Shown: in pieces, positions 53,400-62,298 of the stretch | How the letters are laid out: every line of letters begins with the position of its first letter | How positions within the stretch are numbered: position 1 is the first letter of the stretch | Translations under genes and position numbers: made by a program | Assembly: GCA_002350525.1 (NCBI GenBank) | Contig: DEFA01000050.1 | Coordinates: 1 to 64,000, forward strand | Length of the DNA stretch: 64,000 bases | From: Lachnospiraceae bacterium UBA2864 | Lineage (GTDB): Bacteria > Bacillota > Clostridia > Lachnospirales > Lachnospiraceae | Direction: 5' to 3' | The notes under the pieces: generated by a model | Told to the model about the DNA's origin: nothing | The model's database searches: none | Seen by the model: only the letters and a program-made list of their open reading frames with translations

Positions 53400-54319
53400 T
53401 ATTCATCACTTCCTTCGCCAAGCACCCAGAACTTTGAAGTTCTGAATATGAAATATGTTATGATACTCATCACAACCAGCATAACCCAGCTCATCGCACA
53501 GGCATATCCCATATGATTGTATTTAAATGCCTGATTATAAACATTGAGTGCATACATCATAGTACCATTGTTCGGACCGCCCGCTGTGATAATGAATGCC
53601 TGAGTGAATGCCATAAACGCCTGTATTGTCTGCATTACAAGGTTATAGAGAATAATCGGTGACAGACAAGGAAGTGTAATCCCCTTGAACATCTGCCATC
53701 CGCCGGCGCCGTCTATCTTTGCGGCTTCATAATATACCGAAGGTATTTCTTTCAGTCCCGCAGCAAAGATGATCATAGATGAACCGAACTGCCATACTGT
53801 CATAAATATCAGCGGATAGAGAGCAAGTTTCTCATCTCCGAACCAGTTGATCGTATTCAGTCCCATGCCGGCAAGTACAGAATTAAACAGTCCCTTTCTT
53901 GCAAACAGCTGCTTCCATACAAGTGCTACCGCTACACTTCCTCCGATGAGTGAAGGAAGATAGTAGAATGATCTGTATAAGGTAACGAGTTTACTGTTCT
54001 TGGTAAGGAAAAATGCAACCATAAGCGCAAATGCAAGTTTAAGCGGAACAGATATAAAAACGTACTTAAGAGTTATTCCCAGCGACTTGATGAAAACCTC
54101 ATCATGAAACAACTGTACGAAATTAGCCCCTCCGACAAAGACAGCAGTTTTGTTTCCCATGGAATAATCCGTAAATGCATAATAGAACGATGTAATTATC
54201 GGGATAAGTGAGAAACATATAAATCCGAATATAAACGGAAAAGCAAATATATTTCCTGCTATCTGCTTATTATTAACAAATCTTGAAAAAACGGATGTAC
54301 GTCCTGTCCTTTTCGACAT
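53399..54319 (-). CDS. ABC sugar transporter permease (MalF-type)
   Basis: A 306-residue CUT1 permease, six helices, with the EAA loop YEAAKIDGAGGWQMFKGITLPCLSP. The ATG at 54319 is preferred: GGAGGGG lies nine bases upstream, whereas the earlier in-frame ATG directly abuts it. It works with the MalG-type subunit and the binding protein encoded on either side. Confidence 0.92.
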   Translation of the reverse strand: MSKRTGRTSVFSRFVNNKQIAGNIFAFPFIFGFICFSLIPIITSFYYAFTDYSMGNKTAVFVGGANFVQLFHDEVFIKSLGITLKYVFISVPLKLAFALMVAFFLTKNSKLVTLYRSFYYLPSLIGGSVAVALVWKQLFARKGLFNSVLAGMGLNTINWFGDEKLALYPLIFMTVWQFGSSMIIFAAGLKEIPSVYYEAAKIDGAGGWQMFKGITLPCLSPIILYNLVMQTIQAFMAFTQAFIITAGGPNNGTMMYALNVYNQAFKYNHMGYACAMSWVMLVVMSIITYFIFRTSKFWVLGEGSDE

Positions 54320-54357
54320 AATGACCATCCCCTCCTTAAATATCCTTTTTCAAAGTT

Positions 54358-54389
54358 ACAGGTACACTCTCCGAAGAAAGTGTACCTGT
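54358..54389 (-). terminator. Hairpin between binding-protein and permease genes
   Basis: ACAGGTACACT (54358-54368) pairs with AGTGTACCTGT (54379-54389). Such stem-loops after solute-binding-protein genes commonly cause partial termination or stabilise the upstream mRNA, giving more binding protein than permease. A weak T run follows on the minus strand. Confidence 0.7.
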
Positions 54390-54416
54390 GCCCTACGTAG
54401 TATGTATTGATCGGTA

Positions 54417-55802
54417 TCAGTTAAACAGCTTCTCTGCATCGGAGTATGTCTTATCCGCAGCTTCTTCTGCGGTAATATCTCCCGACACAACCTGCTGAAT
54501 GTAGTTTCTGTAATTATCAACTACCTCATCCTGTCCCGCCGGACTGAGAACGTTAATCTTTTCAGGCATTTCAAATGTACTTACAAGACTTACGTAATCA
54601 TACATAATCTTCTGACCGTCGGTTGCTTCAGCTTCAAGAGACTCACGAACAGCATCGTTTACAGGTATACCTCTCTCTCCCTTTAGAACATTATTACATT
54701 CCGTACTATTCTCAAACCAGCTTATAAACTTTGCTGCCTCTTCCTTATTCTGGCTGTCCTTGGAAACGCAAAGCATCTGTGATGACTGAACTACCGTACC
54801 TGCAGGACCGTCCGGACTGATTCTCGGAATCGGTGCAAGTGCAAGTGTTCGTCCTTCCCCGGCACATATATCATAAATCGTAGGGAACTGATTAACGGCT
54901 ACCCATGTCATGGCAGCTTCACCTGTTACAAGGAAATCGTTCTCAATGTTTGTGATCTCCATCTCCGCACCGGCATCCGGTGAAGCACCCTTGTTAATAA
55001 GATTTGCTCTCATCTGGATGTAAGGTGTAAGCATCTGCGGATCGGTAAATCCCATTCCCGTAAGATCGAGATTAAAGAATCCGTATTCTCCTACCTTACC
55101 CTGCTGAGCTATGTAAGTTGAACATCCCGCTATAAACTCACTTGATGTAAAACCTGATGATCCGAAATGTCCTGTCTTCTCTGAAATAGTTATTGCTGCA
55201 TTTTCAAAATCTTCCCATGTCCAGTTTTCTGTCGGAAGCGGAACTCCCGCTTCATTAAACATATCAACATCATAAGCAATTCCGTATGTATTAAGACCGT
55301 TGGAAAGACCTATCTGATTACCGTCCATATCCTGTGTTATCTTTAGATAAGCATCTGATATTCCCGAAGTATCCACTATACCGCTGTCAATGTACTCATC
55401 CATATACTGGATCTTATCGATATACTCAGGGAAGTTTCCTCCGAGCTGGAAGATATCCCATACCTGATCGGAAGCTACAAGTGTCTTGAGCTTTGTGAAA
55501 TAACTGTCAAAATCATAGAACTCATATTCGATGTTTACATTCGGATGTTCTTTCTCGTACATCTCAATTACTTCGACCGTGAGGTCATGTCTTGTCTGTG
55601 ATCCCCACCATGCCATTCTTAAAGTAACCGGTTCGTCGGTGCTTTCTGAAGCTGTATCCTTTTCTTCCTCTGTAGCTTCCTCAGCAACCGTAGTATTTTC
55701 CTGACTTCCCGAAGTAGCTTCGGTAGCAGTTTCCGGTGTTCCGCATGCTGTCAGCCCTAAGATCATTGAGGCTGCCATAAACGTTGCAAGCTTCTTTCTC
55801 AT
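54417..55802 (-). CDS. Extracellular sugar-binding lipoprotein (ABC family 1)
   Basis: A 461-residue solute-binding protein. The lipobox is LGLTAC, with Cys near residue 20, followed by a Thr/Glu/Ser-rich linker to about residue 60. The folded part begins VTLRMAWWGSQTRHDLTVEV and has the usual two-lobe pattern (VWDIFQLGG, WTWEDFENAAI, MTWVAVNQFP). The start is the ATG at 55802, with AAAGGGG ten bases upstream; the longer open frame lies in the promoter. It probably captures pectin-derived oligosaccharides, judged from neighbours. First gene of the operon. Confidence 0.92.
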   Translation of the reverse strand: MRKKLATFMAASMILGLTACGTPETATEATSGSQENTTVAEEATEEEKDTASESTDEPVTLRMAWWGSQTRHDLTVEVIEMYEKEHPNVNIEYEFYDFDSYFTKLKTLVASDQVWDIFQLGGNFPEYIDKIQYMDEYIDSGIVDTSGISDAYLKITQDMDGNQIGLSNGLNTYGIAYDVDMFNEAGVPLPTENWTWEDFENAAITISEKTGHFGSSGFTSSEFIAGCSTYIAQQGKVGEYGFFNLDLTGMGFTDPQMLTPYIQMRANLINKGASPDAGAEMEITNIENDFLVTGEAAMTWVAVNQFPTIYDICAGEGRTLALAPIPRISPDGPAGTVVQSSQMLCVSKDSQNKEEAAKFISWFENSTECNNVLKGERGIPVNDAVRESLEAEATDGQKIMYDYVSLVSTFEMPEKINVLSPAGQDEVVDNYRNYIQQVVSGDITAEEAADKTYSDAEKLFN

Positions 55803-55902
55803 AATTAGTAAACCCCTTTCAACTAGATATTTTGGTAAAAATATTAAGCGATAACTTCCAGACCGTTTTATTAAGTTATCACTTGACGAGTTGATTATAT
55901 TA

Positions 55903-55916
55903 TGTAAGCACTTACA
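55903..55916 (-). promoter_or_regulatory. LacI-type operator before the ABC transporter operon
   Basis: TGTAAGCACTTACA on the plus strand; its complement TGTAAGTGCTTACA reads on the minus strand. It is identical to the operator at 46870-46883. On the minus strand it is followed at once by ATAATATAAT (a -10 candidate) and preceded by TTGGTA, so it would lie between -35 and -10 and repress, either by the LacI protein at 47034 or by CcpA. Confidence 0.75.
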
Positions 55917-56037
55917 ATAATACCAAAATATTAGCTGTATTTTTGGATTTTTACTGTTTTTTTGTGTTTTTTGTGATATCATGTTTGTAAAATGTGACAA
56001 AAAATATCAATCCGGAAAGGAATTTATAGATAATTTT

Positions 56038-56871
56038 ATGATTACGAAAGAATATCATGACGGCATATTTATAGAGCAGCAGACGCGTGTTCCCACATTT
56101 ATGATGAACTATGAACACACGCATAATTATTGTGAGATCTTCTATCTGAAAAAGGGAATGTGTACTTATACGGTAGAAAAGAAGAAGTATCATCTCAGTG
56201 CGGGAGACATATTTATAGTAAGAGCCGGAGACTCCCACAGCACATGTTACGAAGGTACCGAAGAATGCCAGAGACTTGTGATCGCATGTAATTCCGACCT
56301 TCTTCATAAGGAATTTCTCGACAAGCATCCCGAAGTATGTCGTACCATATCTACGTCCGGCAAAGTTGTCTTAAGCGACATGGTAAAGAATAAGCTTGAA
56401 GCTCTTTTTAGCGACATGATGTTTGAAAACGATATGCCTGATGACTACTCTTCGGATCTTATGATACTTCTGGTAATGAAACTTCTCCTTATAATCCAGC
56501 GTCACGGTATATTTGTTTATGAACAGCTTGATTCCTCCAACGAGATAAGCTCGGACATCGAACAGGCTATAAATTATATCGCCCTTAACTATTCTTTGTC
56601 ACTTACGCTTGATGAGATATCTTCCATGTTCGGTCTGTGCCCATCGTACTTTTCAAAAAAGTTCAAGCAGGAAACCGGAATGACTTTTAAAGAATATGTA
56701 AATTACATACGCCTGCATAAAGCTATACAGATGCTTCTCACAACTGATGATTCCATTACGAAGATAGCCCTTGCCTGCGGCTTTAACAGCAGCAATTATT
56801 TTAAAGACTGCTTCCACAAGAGTTTTAATATATCACCGAGAGAATACAGAAAATTACGAATTTCCATTTGA
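56038..56871 (+). CDS. AraC-family transcriptional regulator of the pectin-oligosaccharide locus
   Basis: A regulator of 277 residues (296 if the ATG at 55981 is used). The N-terminal cupin reads MMNYEHTHNYCEIFYLKKG and LSAGDIFIVRAGDSHST. The C-terminal AraC domain is complete (LDEISSMFGLCPSYFSKKFKQ, ITKIALACGFNSSNYFKDCFHKSF). The start is uncertain: GGAAAGGAA lies about 18 bases before the ATG at 56038, and the earlier ATG has no ribosome site. It is divergent from the SBP operon and precedes GH28, so it probably activates one or both. Confidence 0.85.
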   Translation: MITKEYHDGIFIEQQTRVPTFMMNYEHTHNYCEIFYLKKGMCTYTVEKKKYHLSAGDIFIVRAGDSHSTCYEGTEECQRLVIACNSDLLHKEFLDKHPEVCRTISTSGKVVLSDMVKNKLEALFSDMMFENDMPDDYSSDLMILLVMKLLLIIQRHGIFVYEQLDSSNEISSDIEQAINYIALNYSLSLTLDEISSMFGLCPSYFSKKFKQETGMTFKEYVNYIRLHKAIQMLLTTDDSITKIALACGFNSSNYFKDCFHKSFNISPREYRKLRISI

Positions 56872-56964
56872 CGAGTAAGAGATTCAATGTTAGTATTTTG
56901 GTACACGGACTTGGAACCAGACCGCCCGGTTTGTGAATCATACAGTTTTTTCAGGAGACGTATT

Positions 56965-58305
56965 ATGATTTATTATGTACTGGATTTCGGTGCAATCGGC
57001 GATGGTTCACACAGTGATACCGCAGCTATCCAGGCTGCAATCGATGCATGCCATAAAGCCGGCGGCGGCCGTGTTGTATTGTCCAAAGATCATATATTTC
57101 GATCAGGAACCATTTTCTTAAAATCCAATGTGGATTTTCATATTGAAGAAGGGGCAACTCTTCTCGCCAGCGATGTAATCAAAGATTTTGATGCATTTTC
57201 CAGCACTCTGACTTCCCCCGAAATAAGTGTTCCCACTTATGAGAATTGCGAATATCAGGGATGTCCTTCTATGTTTTTCATATATGCGAAAGACGAGACC
57301 AATGTAACAGTTTCCGGAAAAGGAATAATAGACGGAAATGAAGAGATATTTTACGGAAAGATCACTTCCTGGCATATAGACGGAAGTTTTTATCCTCGTG
57401 TACCTCTTATGTTTTTTGAACACATTGACGGCCTGACCGTTCAGGATGTTACTTTACGAAGAAGTGCTTTCTGGACCGTTCATCCCATAGGCTGCAGTAA
57501 TGTAAACATAAACAACCTTTTTATCGATAATAACTTAAAGCTTGCAAACTGCGACGGAATCGATCCGGATCATTGTAAAAATGTAAGGATAACCAATTGC
57601 CGCATAAAGTCAGCGGATGACTGTATAGTTTTCAAAAATACCCACTACGGAAAAGCCTACGGTCCGTGCGAAAACATTCTGGTCGATAACTGCAATCTGA
57701 CTTCCACAAGTGCCGCGATCAAGTTTGGCACCGAAAGTGAAGACGATTTCAGAAACATCACCATATGTAACTGCTGCATAACAGACAGTAATCGTGGTAT
57801 ATCCCTGCAGCTTAGGGATAACGGAAATATTGAAAACGTAAGCTTTGAAAACATATCAATTGATTGCAGAATGTTTTCACAGGAACACTGGTGGGGAGAC
57901 GGTGAACCTATCGCCGTTACAGCGGTAAAACGTAAAAGTGATACAGCTATAGGTTTCATCAGAAATGTAACTTTCAACAACGTTTCATGTGTGTGTGAGA
58001 ACGGAATTATGATCTACGGCGATCCGTCAGTCAACATAAACCGTATCTCATTCAAAAACCTACACATGAAGCTGCGGAATAAAACCGGAGACATCAGAAC
58101 TACCAGAGATTTACGCCCGTGCGATGAATCACCTACGGTACCTGCATCCCCATCCTGCTTCTATGTACGCCATGCCGGCGATATAAATGCAGACCCGTTT
58201 TGTCTTGAAATCGATAGTGATCTTGCCGAACAATTTACACCTTTTATCGATACAGACGGATGTCATTCGACAAATATCAATACAGTGTTGAAATGCGGAG
58301 AGTAA
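56965..58305 (+). CDS. Glycoside hydrolase family 28 (polygalacturonase type), cytoplasmic
   Basis: A 446-residue parallel beta-helix enzyme. The N-terminus DFGAIGDGSHSDTAAIQAAIDAC is typical of pectin lyase-fold hydrolases. The catalytic Asp residues are in NCDGIDPDHC and KSADDCIVF, and the following region is TSAAIKFGTES instead of the classical GHG motif, as in bacterial exo-acting relatives. There is no signal peptide, so it works on imported oligogalacturonides or rhamnogalacturonides. AGGAGA precedes the ATG at 56965. It is followed after three bp by the YesL-like gene. Confidence 0.9.
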   Translation: MIYYVLDFGAIGDGSHSDTAAIQAAIDACHKAGGGRVVLSKDHIFRSGTIFLKSNVDFHIEEGATLLASDVIKDFDAFSSTLTSPEISVPTYENCEYQGCPSMFFIYAKDETNVTVSGKGIIDGNEEIFYGKITSWHIDGSFYPRVPLMFFEHIDGLTVQDVTLRRSAFWTVHPIGCSNVNINNLFIDNNLKLANCDGIDPDHCKNVRITNCRIKSADDCIVFKNTHYGKAYGPCENILVDNCNLTSTSAAIKFGTESEDDFRNITICNCCITDSNRGISLQLRDNGNIENVSFENISIDCRMFSQEHWWGDGEPIAVTAVKRKSDTAIGFIRNVTFNNVSCVCENGIMIYGDPSVNINRISFKNLHMKLRNKTGDIRTTRDLRPCDESPTVPASPSCFYVRHAGDINADPFCLEIDSDLAEQFTPFIDTDGCHSTNINTVLKCGE

Positions 58306-58308
58306 CAG

Positions 58309-58920
58309 ATGGAAAGAATATTTAATATCGATAATCCCATATGGAAATTTATAGGTAACATTGCCGATATGTTTCTGCTTTCATTATTATGGTATATATG
58401 CCTCATCCCGCTTGTAACCGCGGGGTGCGGTACCACCGCAGTTTACTATGTGACTTTAAAAATGACCAGAGACCTTGAGGGAAAAACATTTTCACAGTTT
58501 AAGAAATCTTTTAAAATGAACTTTAAACAATCCACTGTAATGTGGGTTCCTGCAGTTATTATTCTGGCAATCCTTTTCCTGGATATCAGAATGGCCATGC
58601 TCAGTAATTCTGCAATAGGTCCTGTACTTGCGGGGTTCTTCTTTGTAACGGCACTTATAATATATCTTTTGTTATCCATGCTGTTCCCGTTAATTGCAAG
58701 ATGTGAGGATTCAAATATAGCACAGCTGAAAAACTGTGCAAAAATATGCATTCGAAATCCTCTTGCGGTTTTATCAATTGCTTTGATCAATACTGCCACA
58801 TTTTTGTTCGGATTATTTGTATTCTGGCCTTTGCTCCTAATAGCGCCGGGATTAAGCGCATACTTAAATTCTTATGTGATCAATCGTATATTCGATAAAT
58901 ATTCTATGGACCTGTTATAA
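58309..58920 (+). CDS. YesL-family (DUF624) membrane protein
   Basis: A 203-residue protein with five or six membrane helices. The start FNIDNPIWKFIGNIADMFLLSLLWYICLIP and the GCGTTAVYYVTLKMTRD segment (both in part) define DUF624. B. subtilis YesL lies in a rhamnogalacturonan cluster, which agrees with this context; the molecular role is unknown. GGAGAG precedes the ATG. Confidence 0.88.
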   Translation: MERIFNIDNPIWKFIGNIADMFLLSLLWYICLIPLVTAGCGTTAVYYVTLKMTRDLEGKTFSQFKKSFKMNFKQSTVMWVPAVIILAILFLDIRMAMLSNSAIGPVLAGFFFVTALIIYLLLSMLFPLIARCEDSNIAQLKNCAKICIRNPLAVLSIALINTATFLFGLFVFWPLLLIAPGLSAYLNSYVINRIFDKYSMDLL

Positions 58921-58925
58921 AAAGC

Positions 58926-58966
58926 ATCGGTGCCTGTTTCGGATAACTACCGAAACAGACACCGAT
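58926..58966 (+). terminator. Intrinsic terminator after the YesL-like gene
   Basis: ATCGGTG and CTGTTTCGG pair with the complementary CCGAAACAG and CACCGAT across a short loop, with one mismatch each side. It lies directly after the stop codon; the T run is short. Confidence 0.75.
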
Positions 58967-59027
58967 ATTTATAAGCTTATATACCTTTATTTGCCGAATC
59001 ATATCGGCCGATTTAAGGAGGGTTTGG

Positions 59028-59070
59028 TAAAAAGCTTGACTGACAGAGCATTCCCGAAAATGCTACTGTC
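59028..59070 (-). terminator. Intrinsic terminator of the lipoprotein pair
   Basis: GACAG-AGCATT pairs with AATGCT-A-CTGTC around CCCGAA; on the minus strand the stem is followed after seven bases by TTTTT. It ends transcription from the two lipoprotein genes. Between 58967 and 59115 I see nothing else. Confidence 0.75.
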
Positions 59071-59115
59071 GTCACCGACTATGAGATTATCATTTTTATA
59101 GGCAGATAACACTCA

Positions 59116-60585
59116 TTAATAATTTATCTGACTTACCGAAATAATACTTCCGTCCATCGCATTCATGACTATCGCTGTACTATATTCATTAGCCAAGAAC
59201 TCCCACGCGGGAACAAATGTACATTCTTTCTGATCACTTGGAGAAGGCATCGGATAATACACCAGATACGCATCCGAAATATTAATCGTTTTTCCTGAAA
59301 AGACTGTAGGATCCATACTATCCGCAAGTTCGTTTTCAAGTGCCGGTACGAGACTGTCAAAACTCAGCACCGGTACATTATCGGATACCTTTTCTTCGAA
59401 TTCATAATTATATGTATATCTGAATCCCATTATACCTTTATCAGTAAGGTAGACCTGTCCGTCACTGTATAAAGAATCTTCACTATCACCAAACGGAAGA
59501 TAAACTTCCTGATTGCTTATATAACGTCCGAGATCAGCTATAAATCCGTTAATCTCAGAATTATCCGGGCCGATTTCATCAAAGCACTTCTTAATATCAA
59601 AAATGTTCTCCATTGACCAGCTATTTTCATATACCGTTTTCTGAAGTGCAGCCCCGGATACATAGAACAGCTGTTCCTTATCCTCTTCACTTCCTGTGAC
59701 CCCAAACTGCATATAATTCTCAGGTATTTTTATCCCGGCTTTCTCTCTCAGAAACGACTCTGCATCTTTCAATTCCGATTCCCCGCTTCCTTTAAGCTTA
59801 TCCGTGGCCAGGAAATCCTGTACGGTCGCCTGATTTCTTAAATCCTCGGGAATCCAGAAATTCATTACCGTATCAATATTGGAATTACCCAGAAAGTCTC
59901 CGACCTTCTTTGGAAAATATCCTATAAATGCTGTGTTATCCCGTTTATCAAATCCCAAAGAAAGCTGATATGTTACTCCGTTTACATCGCCTTCATATGT
60001 ATGTATATAGTAATTCTCATCATCTACCCAGCCCGGCATATTTGAATTACTGACCTCTTCATCACGGGTTTTACTCTCTGCCGCTTCGGCAGCTTCCTCA
60101 TTATAGGTAAGATATAATCCGATCATGCTATCAATCAATTCGCTTGAATCTCCATTATCCACACTTAAGACTCTGTCTGCTTTTTCTGCTCCGGCTCCCA
60201 ACAGGCTGCTTACTGTCTCCTCTTCCTTAAAATCCGATTCTTCTATCTTCCTGATCTTATATGACGGAAGCTGTTCCGTATCTCTCACCGAAACATGGGC
60301 ATCAATATTCACCGATATATCTCCTATAGTAAAATCACCTTTAAGATTGGCTTCTTCCCCACCAAGTTTATCCGAAAGGCTTCCTTCCAAATAGCTTCCC
60401 GGGTCAGCACTTCCTTCAGCACTCACTTCCGATGAACCGGTTTCGACTTCCGATTCACCTACGGTCACACTCTGCACGGTTCCTCCGTATTCCTCCACTG
60501 TTTCCGTCTGTTTGGCACCACATCCTGTAAGTGAGATTGCAAGTAACATTGCGATAATCCCTTTATTTATCTTTTTTCTGATCAT
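59116..60585 (-). CDS. Lipoprotein of unknown function, paralogue 1
   Basis: A 489-residue exported protein with lipobox ISLTGCGAKQ (Cys near 22) and an acidic Ser/Glu/Thr linker to about residue 65. The conserved body starts SLSDKLGGEEANLKGDF and shares with its neighbour the segments EQLPSYKIRKIEESD, MPGWVDDENYYIHTYEGDVNG, GYFPKKVGDFLGN and a C-terminal FVPAWEFLANEY...NAMDGSIISV. It resembles DUF6034-type Lachnospiraceae lipoproteins (from memory, unverified). GGAGGA precedes the ATG. Second gene of a two-gene unit. Confidence 0.75.
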   Translation of the reverse strand: MIRKKINKGIIAMLLAISLTGCGAKQTETVEEYGGTVQSVTVGESEVETGSSEVSAEGSADPGSYLEGSLSDKLGGEEANLKGDFTIGDISVNIDAHVSVRDTEQLPSYKIRKIEESDFKEEETVSSLLGAGAEKADRVLSVDNGDSSELIDSMIGLYLTYNEEAAEAAESKTRDEEVSNSNMPGWVDDENYYIHTYEGDVNGVTYQLSLGFDKRDNTAFIGYFPKKVGDFLGNSNIDTVMNFWIPEDLRNQATVQDFLATDKLKGSGESELKDAESFLREKAGIKIPENYMQFGVTGSEEDKEQLFYVSGAALQKTVYENSWSMENIFDIKKCFDEIGPDNSEINGFIADLGRYISNQEVYLPFGDSEDSLYSDGQVYLTDKGIMGFRYTYNYEFEEKVSDNVPVLSFDSLVPALENELADSMDPTVFSGKTINISDAYLVYYPMPSPSDQKECTFVPAWEFLANEYSTAIVMNAMDGSIISVSQINY

Positions 60586-60611
60586 AATAGTCCTCCACCC
60601 TTTTTATTAAT

Positions 60612-62066
60612 CTAGTAATCATATATAATGTCAAGCAGACTTCCGTCCATGGCGTTCAGTAACACCACTACCCCGGCATTCGATGTTATAAACTCCCACG
60701 CCGGAATATATGTAGTCTCATCCGGGTTCTCCGGTGAATCAACCGGATAATATGCAATTCTCGCATATTCAAAGCATAAACTGGACTCCGGACATTGGGT
60801 CACATCCAGATTATCGGTTACAGCTTCTTCAAAGGCACTGATAACATTGTCGTAACTCAGAACCGGCACGTTATAAGACAGCACATCGTCAAACTCTTTA
60901 TCGATTGTAAGATTGTAACCAAGGATAGCTTCATCGGTAAAATAAACTATTCCTCCCTGATGTATTCCGTTTATTCCCTGACTCATATCAAAGAAAAAAT
61001 CCTGATTGGCGAGCGATGCGCCGTAAGACGCTTCAAAACCGTTAAATTCATAACTGTTCGGTCCCATATTTTCCAGAACTTCCTTCAGATCATATATATT
61101 TTCAAGATCCCTCAGGCTTTCATGACCGTTTTGCTGAAGCTTGGATTTTGAAAGAAATATTATATACTCTTTCGTATTTTCATATTCATCCTTCTGTATA
61201 AATCCTTCAGGTGTTTTCAGGCCAAGATCCGTTCTTATCTCACTGTCGGCCTCTGAAAGAATCGCATCATAATTTCTTTCCGGCTCTTCGCCTATTAATT
61301 CTTTTACATCCGGCACTGAAGCAAGTCCGGGCTCCATCCAGTATTCCGTCATATAATCGAGATCCGGATTCCCCAGAACCTCACCGGGATTCTTCGGAAA
61401 GTAAGCCACATACTCGGCTTTTTCTTTCTTGTCATAACCTAAGAATAATTCATACTCGACTCCGTCACTCATTCCTTCATAAGTGTGTATAAAATACTCT
61501 TCTTCATCCCGCCAGCCCGGTGCTGTCGTTGCCGTCATTATCTCTTCCGGGAGTTTTAAATCATCTCCGCTGACACTGTTATATTGAAGATATAAACCGT
61601 TTATTCCCTGAACCACTATCTCGGAATCGCCTTCGGCGATACTGAGGTCTCTTTCAATCTTCCTGGCACTGTCACCCAGAAGATTTTTAACTATCTCCGA
61701 TTCATTAATCTCCGATTCTTCAATAGTTGATACCTTATATGAAGGAAGCTCTTCCGTATCCTTTACCTCAACATTGGTCTTTACATCAACCGATATACCC
61801 GAAGCCGTAAAGGTGCTTTCCCAGTAATGCTCGGCTCCGCCCAGCTTATCCACCAAACTTCCGTCCTCATCCGCAGACATATCTACAGCTTCTTTGACGG
61901 TTGTATCCCCCGTCTCTTCCGATAGCTGTTCTTCTGTCAACGTTGAGGCATCAGAAGTTTCCTCGATATTACCGTAATCTGCGACCTCGACTTTATCGCT
62001 TCCGCAGCCTGTCATAAATACCGACAGGCATAAAGCAAGTAATCCTCTGCTTATTTTTTTGACCAT
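60612..62066 (-). CDS. Lipoprotein of unknown function, paralogue 2
   Basis: A 484-residue exported protein, lipobox FMTGCGSDK (Cys near 21). It shares with the previous entry SLVDKLGGAEHYW, EELPSYKVSTIEESE, APGWRDEEEYFIHTYEG, YFPKNPGEVLGN and YIPAWEF...NAMDGSLLDI, at corresponding places along the whole length. The pair clearly arose by tandem duplication; divergence is considerable. GGAGG lies upstream of the ATG. The 232 bp between this gene and metK hold its promoter region and the metK terminator. Confidence 0.75.
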   Translation of the reverse strand: MVKKISRGLLALCLSVFMTGCGSDKVEVADYGNIEETSDASTLTEEQLSEETGDTTVKEAVDMSADEDGSLVDKLGGAEHYWESTFTASGISVDVKTNVEVKDTEELPSYKVSTIEESEINESEIVKNLLGDSARKIERDLSIAEGDSEIVVQGINGLYLQYNSVSGDDLKLPEEIMTATTAPGWRDEEEYFIHTYEGMSDGVEYELFLGYDKKEKAEYVAYFPKNPGEVLGNPDLDYMTEYWMEPGLASVPDVKELIGEEPERNYDAILSEADSEIRTDLGLKTPEGFIQKDEYENTKEYIIFLSKSKLQQNGHESLRDLENIYDLKEVLENMGPNSYEFNGFEASYGASLANQDFFFDMSQGINGIHQGGIVYFTDEAILGYNLTIDKEFDDVLSYNVPVLSYDNVISAFEEAVTDNLDVTQCPESSLCFEYARIAYYPVDSPENPDETTYIPAWEFITSNAGVVVLLNAMDGSLLDIIYDY

Positions 62067-62218
62067 TTACTTTTTCTCCTAACCTCCAACAAAAGCTTAG
62101 CATGCTGATCTCTTTTGTTTACAACGTGATAATAAACTCAAAATGCATCCAAAATGCATACTAATGTTTAAGTAATTATTAAAATATATTAATTCGGAAA
62201 CAAAATCATAGATTGAAA

Positions 62219-62247
62219 GAAAAAAACCGGCAGGAAATTCCTGCCGG
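62219..62247 (-). terminator. Intrinsic terminator of metK
   Basis: On the minus strand CCGGCAGG, loop, CCTGCCGG, then TTTTTTT. A perfect stem, 50 bp after the metK stop codon. Confidence 0.92.
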
Positions 62248-62298
62248 ATATATTTAATAATGTTATTATCCCTTTGCTGTACTTTTCGTCATTTTAAA

